A stretch of 64,000 bases of DNA from Oikopleura dioica. Lineage: Eukaryota; Chordata; Appendicularia; Copelata; Oikopleuridae. The translations under genes and the position numbers were made by a program. The stretch is from NCBI GenBank assembly GCA_907165135.1, contig OU015567.1:11165001-11229000 (forward strand). The letters are read 5' to 3'. The notes beneath the pieces are model-generated. The model was not told the DNA's origin. It saw nothing but the letters and a program-made list of their open reading frames with translations, and made no database searches. Position 1 is the stretch's first letter, and every line of letters starts with the position of its first letter. Below, one piece after another: positions 56,422 through 64,000 of the stretch.

Positions 56422-56618
56422 AATTCTCTAGAAAAAGTGGTGTTTCTCACCTACCTGAGAAGCTCAAAACACTTCTCAGTATGCTTCTCAGGCTCTAGAA
56501 AAAATTTGTTTACAAAAACAAGTTCCCAAAACAAATTCTTTCTAGAGCCTGAGAAGCACACTGAGAAGTGTTTTGAGCTTCTCAGGTAGGTGAGAAACAC
56601 CACTTTTTCTAGAGAATT
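56422..56618. mobile_element. Fold-back element, copy 1
   Basis: Two arms of about 90 bp are inverted copies with only two or three mismatches. Outer ends are AATTCTCTAGAAAAAG and CTTTTTCTAGAGAATT; the centre is about 17 bp. The arms contain TCTCAGGCTCTAGA and CACTTCTCAG. Transcribed, it would form a long hairpin. No open frame. It is the first half of a tandem pair with copy 2. Confidence 0.85.
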
Positions 56619-56752
56619 GTCGTTGTCAAGATTTGTCGTTAATTCTGAATGAGTATTCTTGTTTTTTTTTGTGATGTTGCACTCCATTCTATTTTCGCTA
56701 GGAAATGAAAGTTTAAAGACTGGGAGTTTTGGTATTCCGATAGTTTTATTTA

Positions 56753-56968
56753 AATTCTCTAGAAAACCTGGTGTTTCCCGCCGAACTGAGAAGCGCAAAA
56801 AACTTCTGCGTGTTCTTCTCAGGCTCTAGAAAAAATTTGTTTACAAAAACTCCACTCTTTTTGGACATATAATTCTCAAAACAAATTTTTTCTAGAGCCT
56901 GAGAAGAACACGCAGAAGTGCTTTGCGCCTCTCAGTTCGGCGAGAAACACCAGGTTTTCTAGCGAATT
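56753..56968. mobile_element. Fold-back element, copy 2
   Basis: Same arms as copy 1, with changed bases made in both arms so that pairing is kept (for example CGCCGAACTGAGAAGCGC against GCGCCTCTCAGTTCGGCG). The centre is longer, with TTTGGACATATAATTC. The spacer after copy 1 (GAATGAGTATTCTTG, GTATTCCGATAG) is repeated after copy 2, so the unit of about 335 bp has been duplicated in tandem. Confidence 0.85.
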
Positions 56969-56969
56969 T

Positions 56970-57760
56970 TTGCTGTCAAATTTTGAATGAGTATTCTCGT
57001 TTGTTTGGGCGATGTCGAGTCCTATTGTATTGTTTTAGGGAAATAATTGAAATAAAAGTTAAAAATTTGTAGTTTTGGTATTCTGATGTCTGCTATGATC
57101 TCTTATCGCGCGCCTCGATTTTTATTTCGGCGCCCACTGGGAGGTTTTCTTCGTTGATTTCATGTTTTTGTTTTACAATTTGGCGCTATCTCTGCCTGAG
57201 CTCTGTCACAAAAAGATATATGATAACATAAAATGCAAGAGTTTTCTACCTTTGACTCGAACAGACATTAACAGAAAATTGGAAGCAGTCCAATTATATA
57301 ATTGATAAACCTGCAAGAAGAATTCCCTTTTTGTCAAAATTGTTAGGCCTTTTATGAGATAACAAGTAATTCAACGTTTTTTTTTTTAACATCTTGAATA
57401 TATTAGCAGTCACGAAATTTGAAACAGTTGTATTTTTTCTATGAAGGCAGGTATAATGTGAAGTTGACTGCTTGTAATCGTTGGGAAAGAAGTTGATCAT
57501 TTTCAATTGAAGATATGTCTATTATAAAGGGTTATTGTAGTCTTTTTTGAGGTTTTTTTTAATAAAAATTTTTCTTACGTTAAATTATGCAGCATTGTCT
57601 TTTCAATAACACTTGAAGAATAATTTGTAGAAACTGTGGTGAGTCGGGCAGTGCTAGAAAATGGTTATTATTTTTTTTTTTGTGTTAAGTTAAGTTTAGG
57701 ATTGCCAAAGTTGACCTTTCATGATTTCATAAGTTTAGTTTACCTTATAATGAATTGCTG
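56970..57760. other. AT-rich spacer without a gene
   Basis: No supported exon. Contains the second spacer of the fold-back tandem unit up to about 57090, then unremarkable AT-rich DNA. Confidence 0.4.
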
Positions 57761-57764
57761 GAAA

Positions 57765-58655
57765 TTAGAAACTCTCGTCGGATGGTGATTCGTCGTCTAA
57801 GTCTAGGTCTTGAGCAGTAGTCAGTTCTTTGGCAATTGACTCCAGGGCAGTGTACATTTGCTGGGCAGATGGCTTTTGTTTCTTCTTGTCAAATTTGGGT
57901 AAAAACATGTAGAGAAGGATGATACTGATTAAAATAAACAAGAGAACTCCTGTTATTCCGTAGTTCACGAGAGGGCTGATCAGTCGAATCAGGAAGCAGA
58001 ATATTCCAATGCGCATCGCCGTATTTTGAAACAGGGAGACGACACAGTTAAACAGGCTCGCCATAATGTTGCGCAGGCATCTAGCGGCTCGTTCTGAATC
58101 GCGAGAGTAGAGTGAGCAGGCGAGTTCGACGACTGTGGCCAACTTGTCTTGAAAGAATTCCTTCACTGATGCAGCGCTGTCCGGGGGTGACCTGTACAGT
58201 TCTCTTGCTGTATTGAATGGCAGAGTGATCCAAAATAGGAAGAACAATTTGATTTTCTTGATCACCGATTTGCTGCCATTGTTTTTTTCTGTTGAGTCGT
58301 TGCTTACTATTTCTTCTATTTTACCAGCGTCTTTGTCTAGGCGCTTCTTTTGACGGTTGATTTCAGCTGCGAAGGCCTTGCTGTATCCTGATAAGAAAAT
58401 TAAACGGGGAGTCTCTCAACAATCCAAGAAAAAATTTATCTTCGGAAGTTATTTTATCTGTAATCAAAAATTACCTTTATCAGCCGGGGATAAATGGGAT
58501 CCATCTGATTTGACCAAACCGCACGGAGTCTGATGGACACAGAAGGCGCAAGGAGTAAAAGGGGCTAAATTATTTTGTCCCCGTATTCAAGAAGAAACAG
58601 AATGAATACCTGGACATGTTTGCTGAGTGGCTGTCTTTGTCGTTGATTTTTTCAT
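57765..58655 (-). CDS. Unidentified three-exon membrane protein, 252 aa
   Basis: Exons 58655-58610, 58564-58475 and 58387-57765 (759 nt, in frame, GT-AG introns of 45 and 87 nt). The N-terminal 45 residues contain four Cys (QTCPAPFTPCAFCVHQTPC) and might bind metal. A charged stretch (AAEINRQKKRLDKDAGK) follows, then a hydrophobic segment (IKLFFLFWITLPF). A central helix region is followed by a strong membrane pair (IGIFCFLIRLISPLVNYG, VLLFILISIILLYMFLP). The end is acidic (DLDLDDESPSDESF). No signal peptide and no known family. The clean phases suggest a functional gene inside the repeat-rich zone. Confidence 0.6.
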
Positions 58656-59125
58656 TTTGACTTGTTCTGCTTTTGATTTCTCTGCAAAATTTGTAAATAT
58701 GCTAAAAAAATTGTTTTCCGGCTGGTGTGGGAAGCTGAAATGAGTGTAGAGTGAGCGTGATAATAGTGGGAACAACAGCTGCAGGAATGATTTTTCAGGA
58801 GCGGAATGAAATAATCTGAGCCCGTCGCAGACGATCCTAACTTAAATTGATCATTCGTGACTTTATGAATGGCAAATGAACTTTAATCGAGTGAAAATTT
58901 CATCCTCGCGCTCGGAAATAAACAATCCTGGAAATATACAGTGCTGTTATAAAAATTTAAACTTTCGCTGCTGTTAGCAAAATATCTTTGGTGGATAAAA
59001 ATTGAGGTTTCTATTATATTTGATTTATTTTTTTGTTTTGATTAGCTTTTTTCATTAAATTATCAAGTCGGCCATTCCCTTTAACAACTATTCTTTTCAA
59101 GTTTTTTTTTGTATCTTATATTTTC

Positions 59126-59140
59126 GCACGCGGAGCGTGC
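59126..59140. repeat. GCACGC-GGA-GCGTGC hairpin, copy 2
   Basis: Identical to the copies at 56050 and 62639. A 16-bp TTCGA pair follows about 225 bp later (59363-59400). Confidence 0.85.
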
Positions 59141-59362
59141 CCTCTGGACGAAAATGCTTTTGGAATCTGTTGTCTTCTATGTCTTCACATTTACATATCG
59201 GCTCTGTGACGGCTTCTTTCCTAAGTTTTCTGTTAATCTTTTCTTTTTGGCCATATCAATCGCCGAATCATGGTCTTATCATTTATTGACAAAAATGAGC
59301 GAAGTAGGAAGTCGCTTATTTACGTTGTCTGTACTTAGGTTGAAGACTCACTTTGGTAAGCA

Positions 59363-59402
59363 GTAAACTTCGAATCAAATATGCTTCGAGTGGAATACAT
59401 TC
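59363..59402 (+). repeat. TTCGA 16-bp units, two copies
   Basis: ACTTCGAATCAAATATG and CTTCGAGTGGAATACA lie one period apart. The 100 bp upstream (CGCCGAATCATGGTCTTATC) are repeated with changes at about 59899 and, more decayed, near 56176. This shows a longer repeat of several hundred bp. Confidence 0.7.
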
Positions 59403-59516
59403 ATTCTTAGCATTCAACTTATTGACTTATGAGACTGTGTCTTCTATGTATTCAGCTTTTAAAATCATCGAAAGGTTGTTTTTTTTACTTTTTATTTTTA
59501 CAAGAGTTAATTCATA

Positions 59517-59730
59517 TTTTCTAGAGAAACTGGTGTTTCTCACCACACTGAGAAGCGCAAAATTTTTTTTTGCGTGTTTCTCAGGCTCTAGAAAATATTT
59601 GTTTATAAAAACGCCACTCTTTATGGATTATTTATTCTCAGAACAAATTCTTTCTAGAGCCTGCGAAGCACACTAAAGAGTGTTTTGCGCTTCTCAGCTT
59701 GGTGAGAAACACCAGTTTGTCTAGAGAATT
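59517..59730. mobile_element. Fold-back element, copy 3
   Basis: Same arms as copies 1 and 2 (TTTCTCACCACACTGAGAAG; ending CTAGAGAATT), with more mismatches. Its centre (AAACGCCACTCTTTATGG) matches that of copy 2, so 2 and 3 are closer to each other than to copy 1. Confidence 0.8.
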
Positions 59731-59889
59731 GCGGGAGTTAGCACATTGCGGTTGGCCCGCGGCACCTCCGTGCTTTCATGGTTACATGGTGTATAATCCT
59801 CCTTTTTTGAAGGCTTCAAGTTGAAGTTTGTTCATCTTTATTCTTCCCTACTTAGCACCTTAAATTGAACATATTCAACTCTGGTCAGT

Positions 59890-60035
59890 TCGGTCCACTA
59901 CGCCGAATCATGCTCTCATAATTTATTGGAAAAAGATTCAAATCGGACAAAGTCTACTTCCGTTGCTTACATGGGTTGAGTAATCGCTTGGTTAACTTCG
60001 AATCAAATACACTCCGAGTGGACTACATTGATGCT
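59890..60035 (+). repeat. Third copy of the CGCCGAATCATG / TTCGA repeat
   Basis: CGCCGAATCATGCTCTCATA at 59899 and ACTTCGAATCAAATACACTC at about 59996 reproduce the order seen at 59262-59400. No hairpin precedes this copy. Confidence 0.65.
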
Positions 60036-60189
60036 TAATTTCTATTTTGAATTCTCCATGCTTGCACTGACTGTCAACTTTTTTTTGCTAGTTTTTTTGT
60101 CACGGTCTTGGTTTTATTGTGATTTTGCTAGTAAATTTTTCGCAAGAACAGTGAAATAGTTTAGGAAATATTGTGTCTTTGGTTTAGAC

Positions 60190-60391
60190 CTTGGACATCG
60201 AACGAATATTGTCATCTATGCGTCGAGGGATAACAGGTACTCCATGTTAGTTCTCTTGTTCGCTTGATATTTAACTGATTTTATTGATCTATTTCTAGGT
60301 ATCAGGCGTTCCTGGCTAACAAGTCTCAGCCTCATATTCTTAATTTTCATGGCATCTCCTGGTGTCTAATTAAAGGTACAAAATTGTTATT
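60190..60391 (+). pseudogene. Short exon pair, probably gene remnant
   Basis: About 60205-60238 (NIVIYASRDN) joins in phase over an intron of about 61 nt (gtactc to ttctag) to 60300-60375 (YQAFLANKSQPHILNFHG), which ends at G|gtacaa. No start or further exon was found. It may be part of a lost gene or of a mobile element. Confidence 0.3.
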
Positions 60392-60399
60392 TAGTAAGG

Positions 60400-61080
60400 C
60401 TCTCGCCCAAAAAAAAAGAATACATAGAACAATCCAGAATGTCCATTGTATTCTTTGCTTTGAGAAAATTTTTGTTATTTGTCCCTGGCTTTATGAGTAT
60501 ATCGGCGTCTCGAGTAATGTCCAGCATATTTTCTATCTTGCTGGTTATTTCGCTTTGTTTGCTTAGTTAACAAGCGAATATAAACAGTCATTATTTTTTT
60601 TTAACGTCGATACAATTGTAACTTTATAAGCTTTCCTGAAGTCCACGTAAATATCCCCATTGGTTCTGCTTCCACTGCTTTCGTATCTTGATATAAAATC
60701 GGAAGCTTGGGCGATGACCTGTTCGACTAAAATAAATTTTTATTCTTTGCAAATATTTAATGTTTACGTTTTGTAATAAGTCTCTTGCTGTCCATGATGA
60801 GAGGATGATCTTGATCTGAATAAATTTGTTGTTATCGTCTTTTAATGAATATCAACGATATGCACAGGTACAATGCGTCAAATTCTCTAACATCAACTAA
60901 ACTGGCATTTCGCGGCGGTCAATAATAACTCAATATGATCTAGAATTTTCCGTTCTCTAAAATTTTAATTTTTTGATCAATTTCTTATTAAATTCTATCT
61001 AAGATTTCTTCTACTAAAAAAGTTGGTTATTCGGCGTTATTGTTTCTCGATGTCAGATTGTAGTCTAAATTTTCCTAGTG
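60400..61080. other. AT-rich spacer
   Basis: No gene, array or inverted repeat noticed. Confidence 0.35.
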
Positions 61081-61090
61081 ATTCTGGATT

Positions 61091-61154
61091 TTACTTCGAA
61101 TGGAATACACTTCGAATGGAATACACTTCGAATGGAATACACTTCGAATAGAAT
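61091..61154 (+). repeat. 16-bp TTCGAA array, four units
   Basis: CTTCGAATGGAATACA repeated three times exactly and then CTTCGAATAGAATAAC. This is the most regular of the plus-strand arrays. Confidence 0.9.
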
Positions 61155-61451
61155 AACAAATTATGCTAATTGCTCATTTTCTTTTGGGCCGACGTAGAAA
61201 ACTAACTATTACGAATTTGTGATTGAATAAAAACATAAGGCTAGAATTTTTCAACCCCTTTCAGAAAATTTGTTTACGTAGAAAAAAGATTCATCCTGTG
61301 GCAAAGATAAGTTTTTAGCTTCTTTCGACCCGAATGATGATTAATGCGTGACAAGGCTTGCTACGATATGTTTGAATCCCATGTTAGTCAAACCTGGTAT
61401 GGCTAGAAAATAATTTGATTTGCTGATAGCAGACATATCTAGGGTTTTTCA

Positions 61452-61529
61452 CCGAAGCGCGCGGGGCTCGAACCCACTTTTCAAGCATCGAGAGAATTGT
61501 GCAATGCCACTGTTTTATCAAAGTTTCGG
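61452..61529 (-). tRNA. tRNA-like sequence, perhaps a pseudogene
   Basis: The minus strand reads CCGAAAC at one end and GCTTCGG 78 nt later, which can pair at six of seven positions. A T-arm with GGGTTCGAGCCC lies at the right place for an internal B box. ACAGTGGC could be the D-loop part of an A box. Two extra bases lie between T-arm and acceptor stem, and I could not settle the anticodon. It is a candidate only. Confidence 0.3.
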
Positions 61530-61615
61530 ATTTTATTGAATAAGATTATTAATTATTATTTCGTGAAAAAACCCGTGAAAGTCCTCCCGATATCGTTGAT
61601 CATATTTTTGAGACT

Positions 61616-61923
61616 ATGCTCGAAGAAGACGAATGTCGCCGTATGCGCAAATTTGAGAAGGAAATGGAGTCCAGAAGGGCTGAGATCAAAAAATTGAAGT
61701 AAGCTAATTTCTTGAAAGTAAATCTGTTTCTGTTATGATAATCTTAATTTCAAGGGCGGGAAATATCAAACTCGAGCTGGAATTATTGAAAGAAGAGAAA
61801 CAGTTGATCGAAGCGGAGCAACAGGAACTTCGAAAAGAGAGAGCTAAAATTACTGCACTCAAGGAAGCTAAGGTGAGCAACCGATAATGAAATAAATCTC
61901 AATTTTCGTAGGACTCGGCGTAG
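61616..61923 (+). CDS. Short coiled-coil gene or 3' part of one
   Basis: Exons 61616-61698, 61755-61872 and 61912-61923, joined by GT-AG introns of 56 and 39 nt, give 70 aa in frame from an internal ATG. The text is strongly helical and charged (CRRMRKFEKEMESRRAEIK, LELELLKEEKQLIEAEQQE) and ends KDSA-stop. The frame stays open upstream to about 61570 (ESPPDIVDHIFETM), so more exons may lie to the left. No family call. Confidence 0.45.
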
Positions 61924-61924
61924 A

Positions 61925-62630
61925 CGATGTTACTTGAGGCTTTCCTGATTGCTTTTCAATTCAAAAATTTCGAAAATCAGTAAAATCCTGTTTGAATCTT
62001 ATTCTCTTGTTCAATTTAAAATTTGTCTCATCTCATTTTCGATTGCAAAATTGCTTTTTCGAAATAAATAGTGCTCCTCTGAATCACGCTTTTTCTGCGC
62101 CATTTCTAGAAATTCGCCAATGAGAAGAATAAATGCGGGTCGCGAAAAATGGCGATTCTATTCCTATTTGGCAATCCAATAGACTCAATATGGCGACTTT
62201 TTAATTTGAGAATTGAATTGCATATGAAAACTATCGCCGATTAGAAATAACTCATTTTCTGTCTATCGAAAATGCTGACCCGCCCGCATCAAGCGACTAA
62301 ATCGAGTAGAATTCCTATCGAGTCGGCGCTCGGTGGTCACTACGCGTCACGGGGCTTTCGAAGTCAGAAGAGAAAAGTCGCTATTATTGGCTAATCAAGA
62401 TTTCATTTTCAATTGACTCGTACTGCAACTACTGGATTTCGACTGCGAGAGAAATAAGTCGCGTAGAAGATATAGAGAAAGCGTCCTGCTCATTCTTCTT
62501 CTTGCTTATTTTCTTTTTGGTAGGAATGATTTTTATTTTACTCCGCGAATATTTCAATTCTTGTTCTCAATGGTTAAGTTCTGTCGCTGCAACGGTCAAC
62601 TCTGCTTGTAATTTGTCTTTTTGTGTCCAT
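61925..62630. other. Spacer without a recognised gene
   Basis: No exon or repeat seen. Stop codons occur in all frames. Confidence 0.35.
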
Positions 62631-62638
62631 TTATTGCT

Positions 62639-62653
62639 GCACGCGGAGCGTGC
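62639..62653. repeat. GCACGC-GGA-GCGTGC hairpin, copy 3
   Basis: Identical hairpin. A TTCGA array follows about 185 bp later at 62839. Confidence 0.85.
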
Positions 62654-62838
62654 CATTACTCTCGATCGCAGTTTTTGAAGTTTTTCTTTTATTTTATTTG
62701 CCTCGAGTTCGCTCTGAACCTACAAATATCACAACTTGTTGAATTATTCTTTCATGTGCTTTCGTTTATTTCCTATTTTTTATCAAGCGGAACTCTGTTC
62801 TCGAGGTCTGATCTCCGTCATAATTTCCGTGGCTTACT

Positions 62839-62890
62839 TCGAACTGAGTACACTTCGAGTGGAGTACACTTCGAGTGGAGTACACCCAAG
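62839..62890 (+). repeat. 16-bp TTCGA array, three units
   Basis: CTTCGAACTGAGTACA, then two CTTCGAGTGGAGTACA units. The first unit is nearly the same as the first unit at 55868, showing that whole arrays, not just single motifs, are related. Confidence 0.85.
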
Positions 62891-62942
62891 TTTGAAATCT
62901 GAGTTTTTTAACTTAATTGTGGGTTCTCTTTGTCAACTGCAG

Positions 62943-63671
62943 CCCCTGTTAACCTCAGTCCTTTTTCAGATATTGGTACACTTGACTCTGATATGTCCAG
63001 TGAGTCTCGAAATAATCATCGCGGGTGTGTCGAAATTCCAGCAAACGCTCCCCGTTCTGTCTGTTTCTCGGGTGGAACTTCGAAACGACCATTCGCTATG
63101 GTCGCTTACAAGTTACTTTTACCCTACACTAACCTGGCTGGTGAATTGGTTAGCCACACAAAATATTTCGCGTTCCGCCTGTCGTCATCTGCGCGCAGGT
63201 ATTCTGCTGAAATTTTACCTTAATACTATATCCGTAAGTGGCGATGACGCTGTCTTCACTTTCACCTGCGTTTCTGCGCGCTGTAAGGCGACCGAGATGT
63301 TTTACGGGCCGACATCGATGTTAACTCCGGATAGAGACCAACTTGCTGTGGCGACAAGCGAAGATTTCTTTCAGTTTGTCTCCTTTCACAACCATCGACA
63401 TCAAGGGCAGTCAATTCTACATACATGCTCTGGCAAGCCGCCGCACATTGCTGCGAATGCAATGTTTCGTATCAAACTCCAGGTGAGAATCTGGGTCAAA
63501 TACGTTATTAATTTGTTTTAGACTACGCCGTTCTCACGTCCTCGTCGTATTTCGGAGATCCGCTCGCACATTGACATTGTCCGCGAAGATGTGAACACTG
63601 TTTTCCCAGGCTTTCAGACAGAGAATTCGGATGATGAGCTCATTGACATTGTCCTTGAACGCCTTAAATAG
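62943..63671 (+). CDS. Unidentified gene, last three exons
   Basis: Exons 62943-63198, 63239-63482 and 63522-63671 have consistent phases and GT-AG introns of 40 and 39 nt, with stop TAG at 63669-63671. Text: LSPFSDIGTLDSDMSSES, FAMVAYKLLLPYTNLAGE, VATSEDFFQFVSFHNHRH and an acidic end (SDDELIDIVLERLK). The part around CSGKPPHIAANAMFRI is compact and could be a small folded domain. No known family. The acceptor at 62942 needs an upstream exon that I did not find. Confidence 0.5.
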
Positions 63672-64000
63672 GTCCTCTCCAATTTTCAGCTTTTAGGGTT
63701 TAGCTTTCGTCAATTATTAAATCTTATGTTTCTATAAAAGAATTCCAGGGTTTTTCTATTAGTTTATATTAAATTTGTCGTACTCCTTGTTGTCTCAACT
63801 TGTCAATGTTCCTTTTTAGATCCTTGTTAGTTCACGCATTCGTTTAACTTACTGACCCATTAAGTGACTTTATTAAATTTATGTGTTTGCTAAATTATCA
63901 CTGCAAAATGATAACTGTCTGTACAGTATCTTCAACTCTAGGCATCCATAACTGAAAATAAGACTCATATTTTTTTCTGTCTGCCAGCTATAGATTCTTG
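63672..64000. other. Right edge, no gene seen
   Basis: 3' flank of the preceding gene and AT-rich DNA up to the window end. Confidence 0.4.

Noticed and set aside
61091-61154. Heat-shock elements in the TTCGAA arrays
   Set aside because: Heat-shock elements need GAA and TTC blocks at 5-bp spacing (TTCnnGAA); here TTC and GAA abut and the period is 16 bp.

Overview
ORGANISM. The window looks like a compact chordate genome and fits an appendicularian tunicate, Oikopleura dioica or a close relative. Most introns that can be placed by keeping a conserved reading frame are only 37-60 nt long. Neighbouring genes lie tens to hundreds of bases apart. Some introns appear to start with GA, GC or GG instead of GT. 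The gene content (Slo2 channel, FHOD formin, radial spoke head protein, ZP, CUB and fibrinogen domains, Ty3/Gypsy element) is animal. The species name is an inference from these features, not from a database match. LAYOUT, 1-31 kb (ordinary gene-dense DNA). A 15-exon Slo2/KCNT-type potassium channel fills 1.5-10.3 kb on the minus strand. Upstream of it, 10.4-13.0 kb holds unresolved minus-strand exons of one or two unknown genes. Next come a galactose 3-O-sulfotransferase-like enzyme (+), a CUB-domain secreted protein (-), a long coiled-coil protein (+), a fibrinogen-domain secreted lectin (-), a Thr-rich chymotrypsin-fold protease (+), a secreted ZP-domain protein (+) and a radial spoke head protein RSPH4A/6A (+). 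Several of these encode secreted or surface products, but the sequence gives no evidence of one shared pathway. 31-41.5 kb. A FHOD-type formin (-) has a 4-kb intron containing a small plus-strand gene with its own TATA box. A shorter formin intron carries an 846-bp DNA element with 16-bp inverted ends between TTAA duplications. 42-64 kb (accessory, repeat-rich). This part holds tandem repeats, a dispersed GCACGC/GCGTGC hairpin, a dispersed 16-bp TTCGA array, and three 200-bp fold-back sequences. It also contains one complete Ty3/Gypsy LTR retrotransposon (45.3-51.8 kb) with identical LTRs and an intact 1757-codon gag-pol frame. That element sits exactly on the 3' splice junction of a 7-exon host gene and duplicates AGGT, so an AG|GT acceptor survives beside the new copy. 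Around it are a divergent, replication-type histone H3 with a Cys-containing tail and a perfect-consensus 3' stem-loop, and several multi-exon genes whose products I do not recognise. METHOD. Exon joins were chosen by splice signals, by agreement of intron phase, and where possible by recalled family alignments. For KCNT, the sulfotransferase, FReD, ZP, RSPH, FHOD and five of the unknown genes, the summed exon lengths are a multiple of three.
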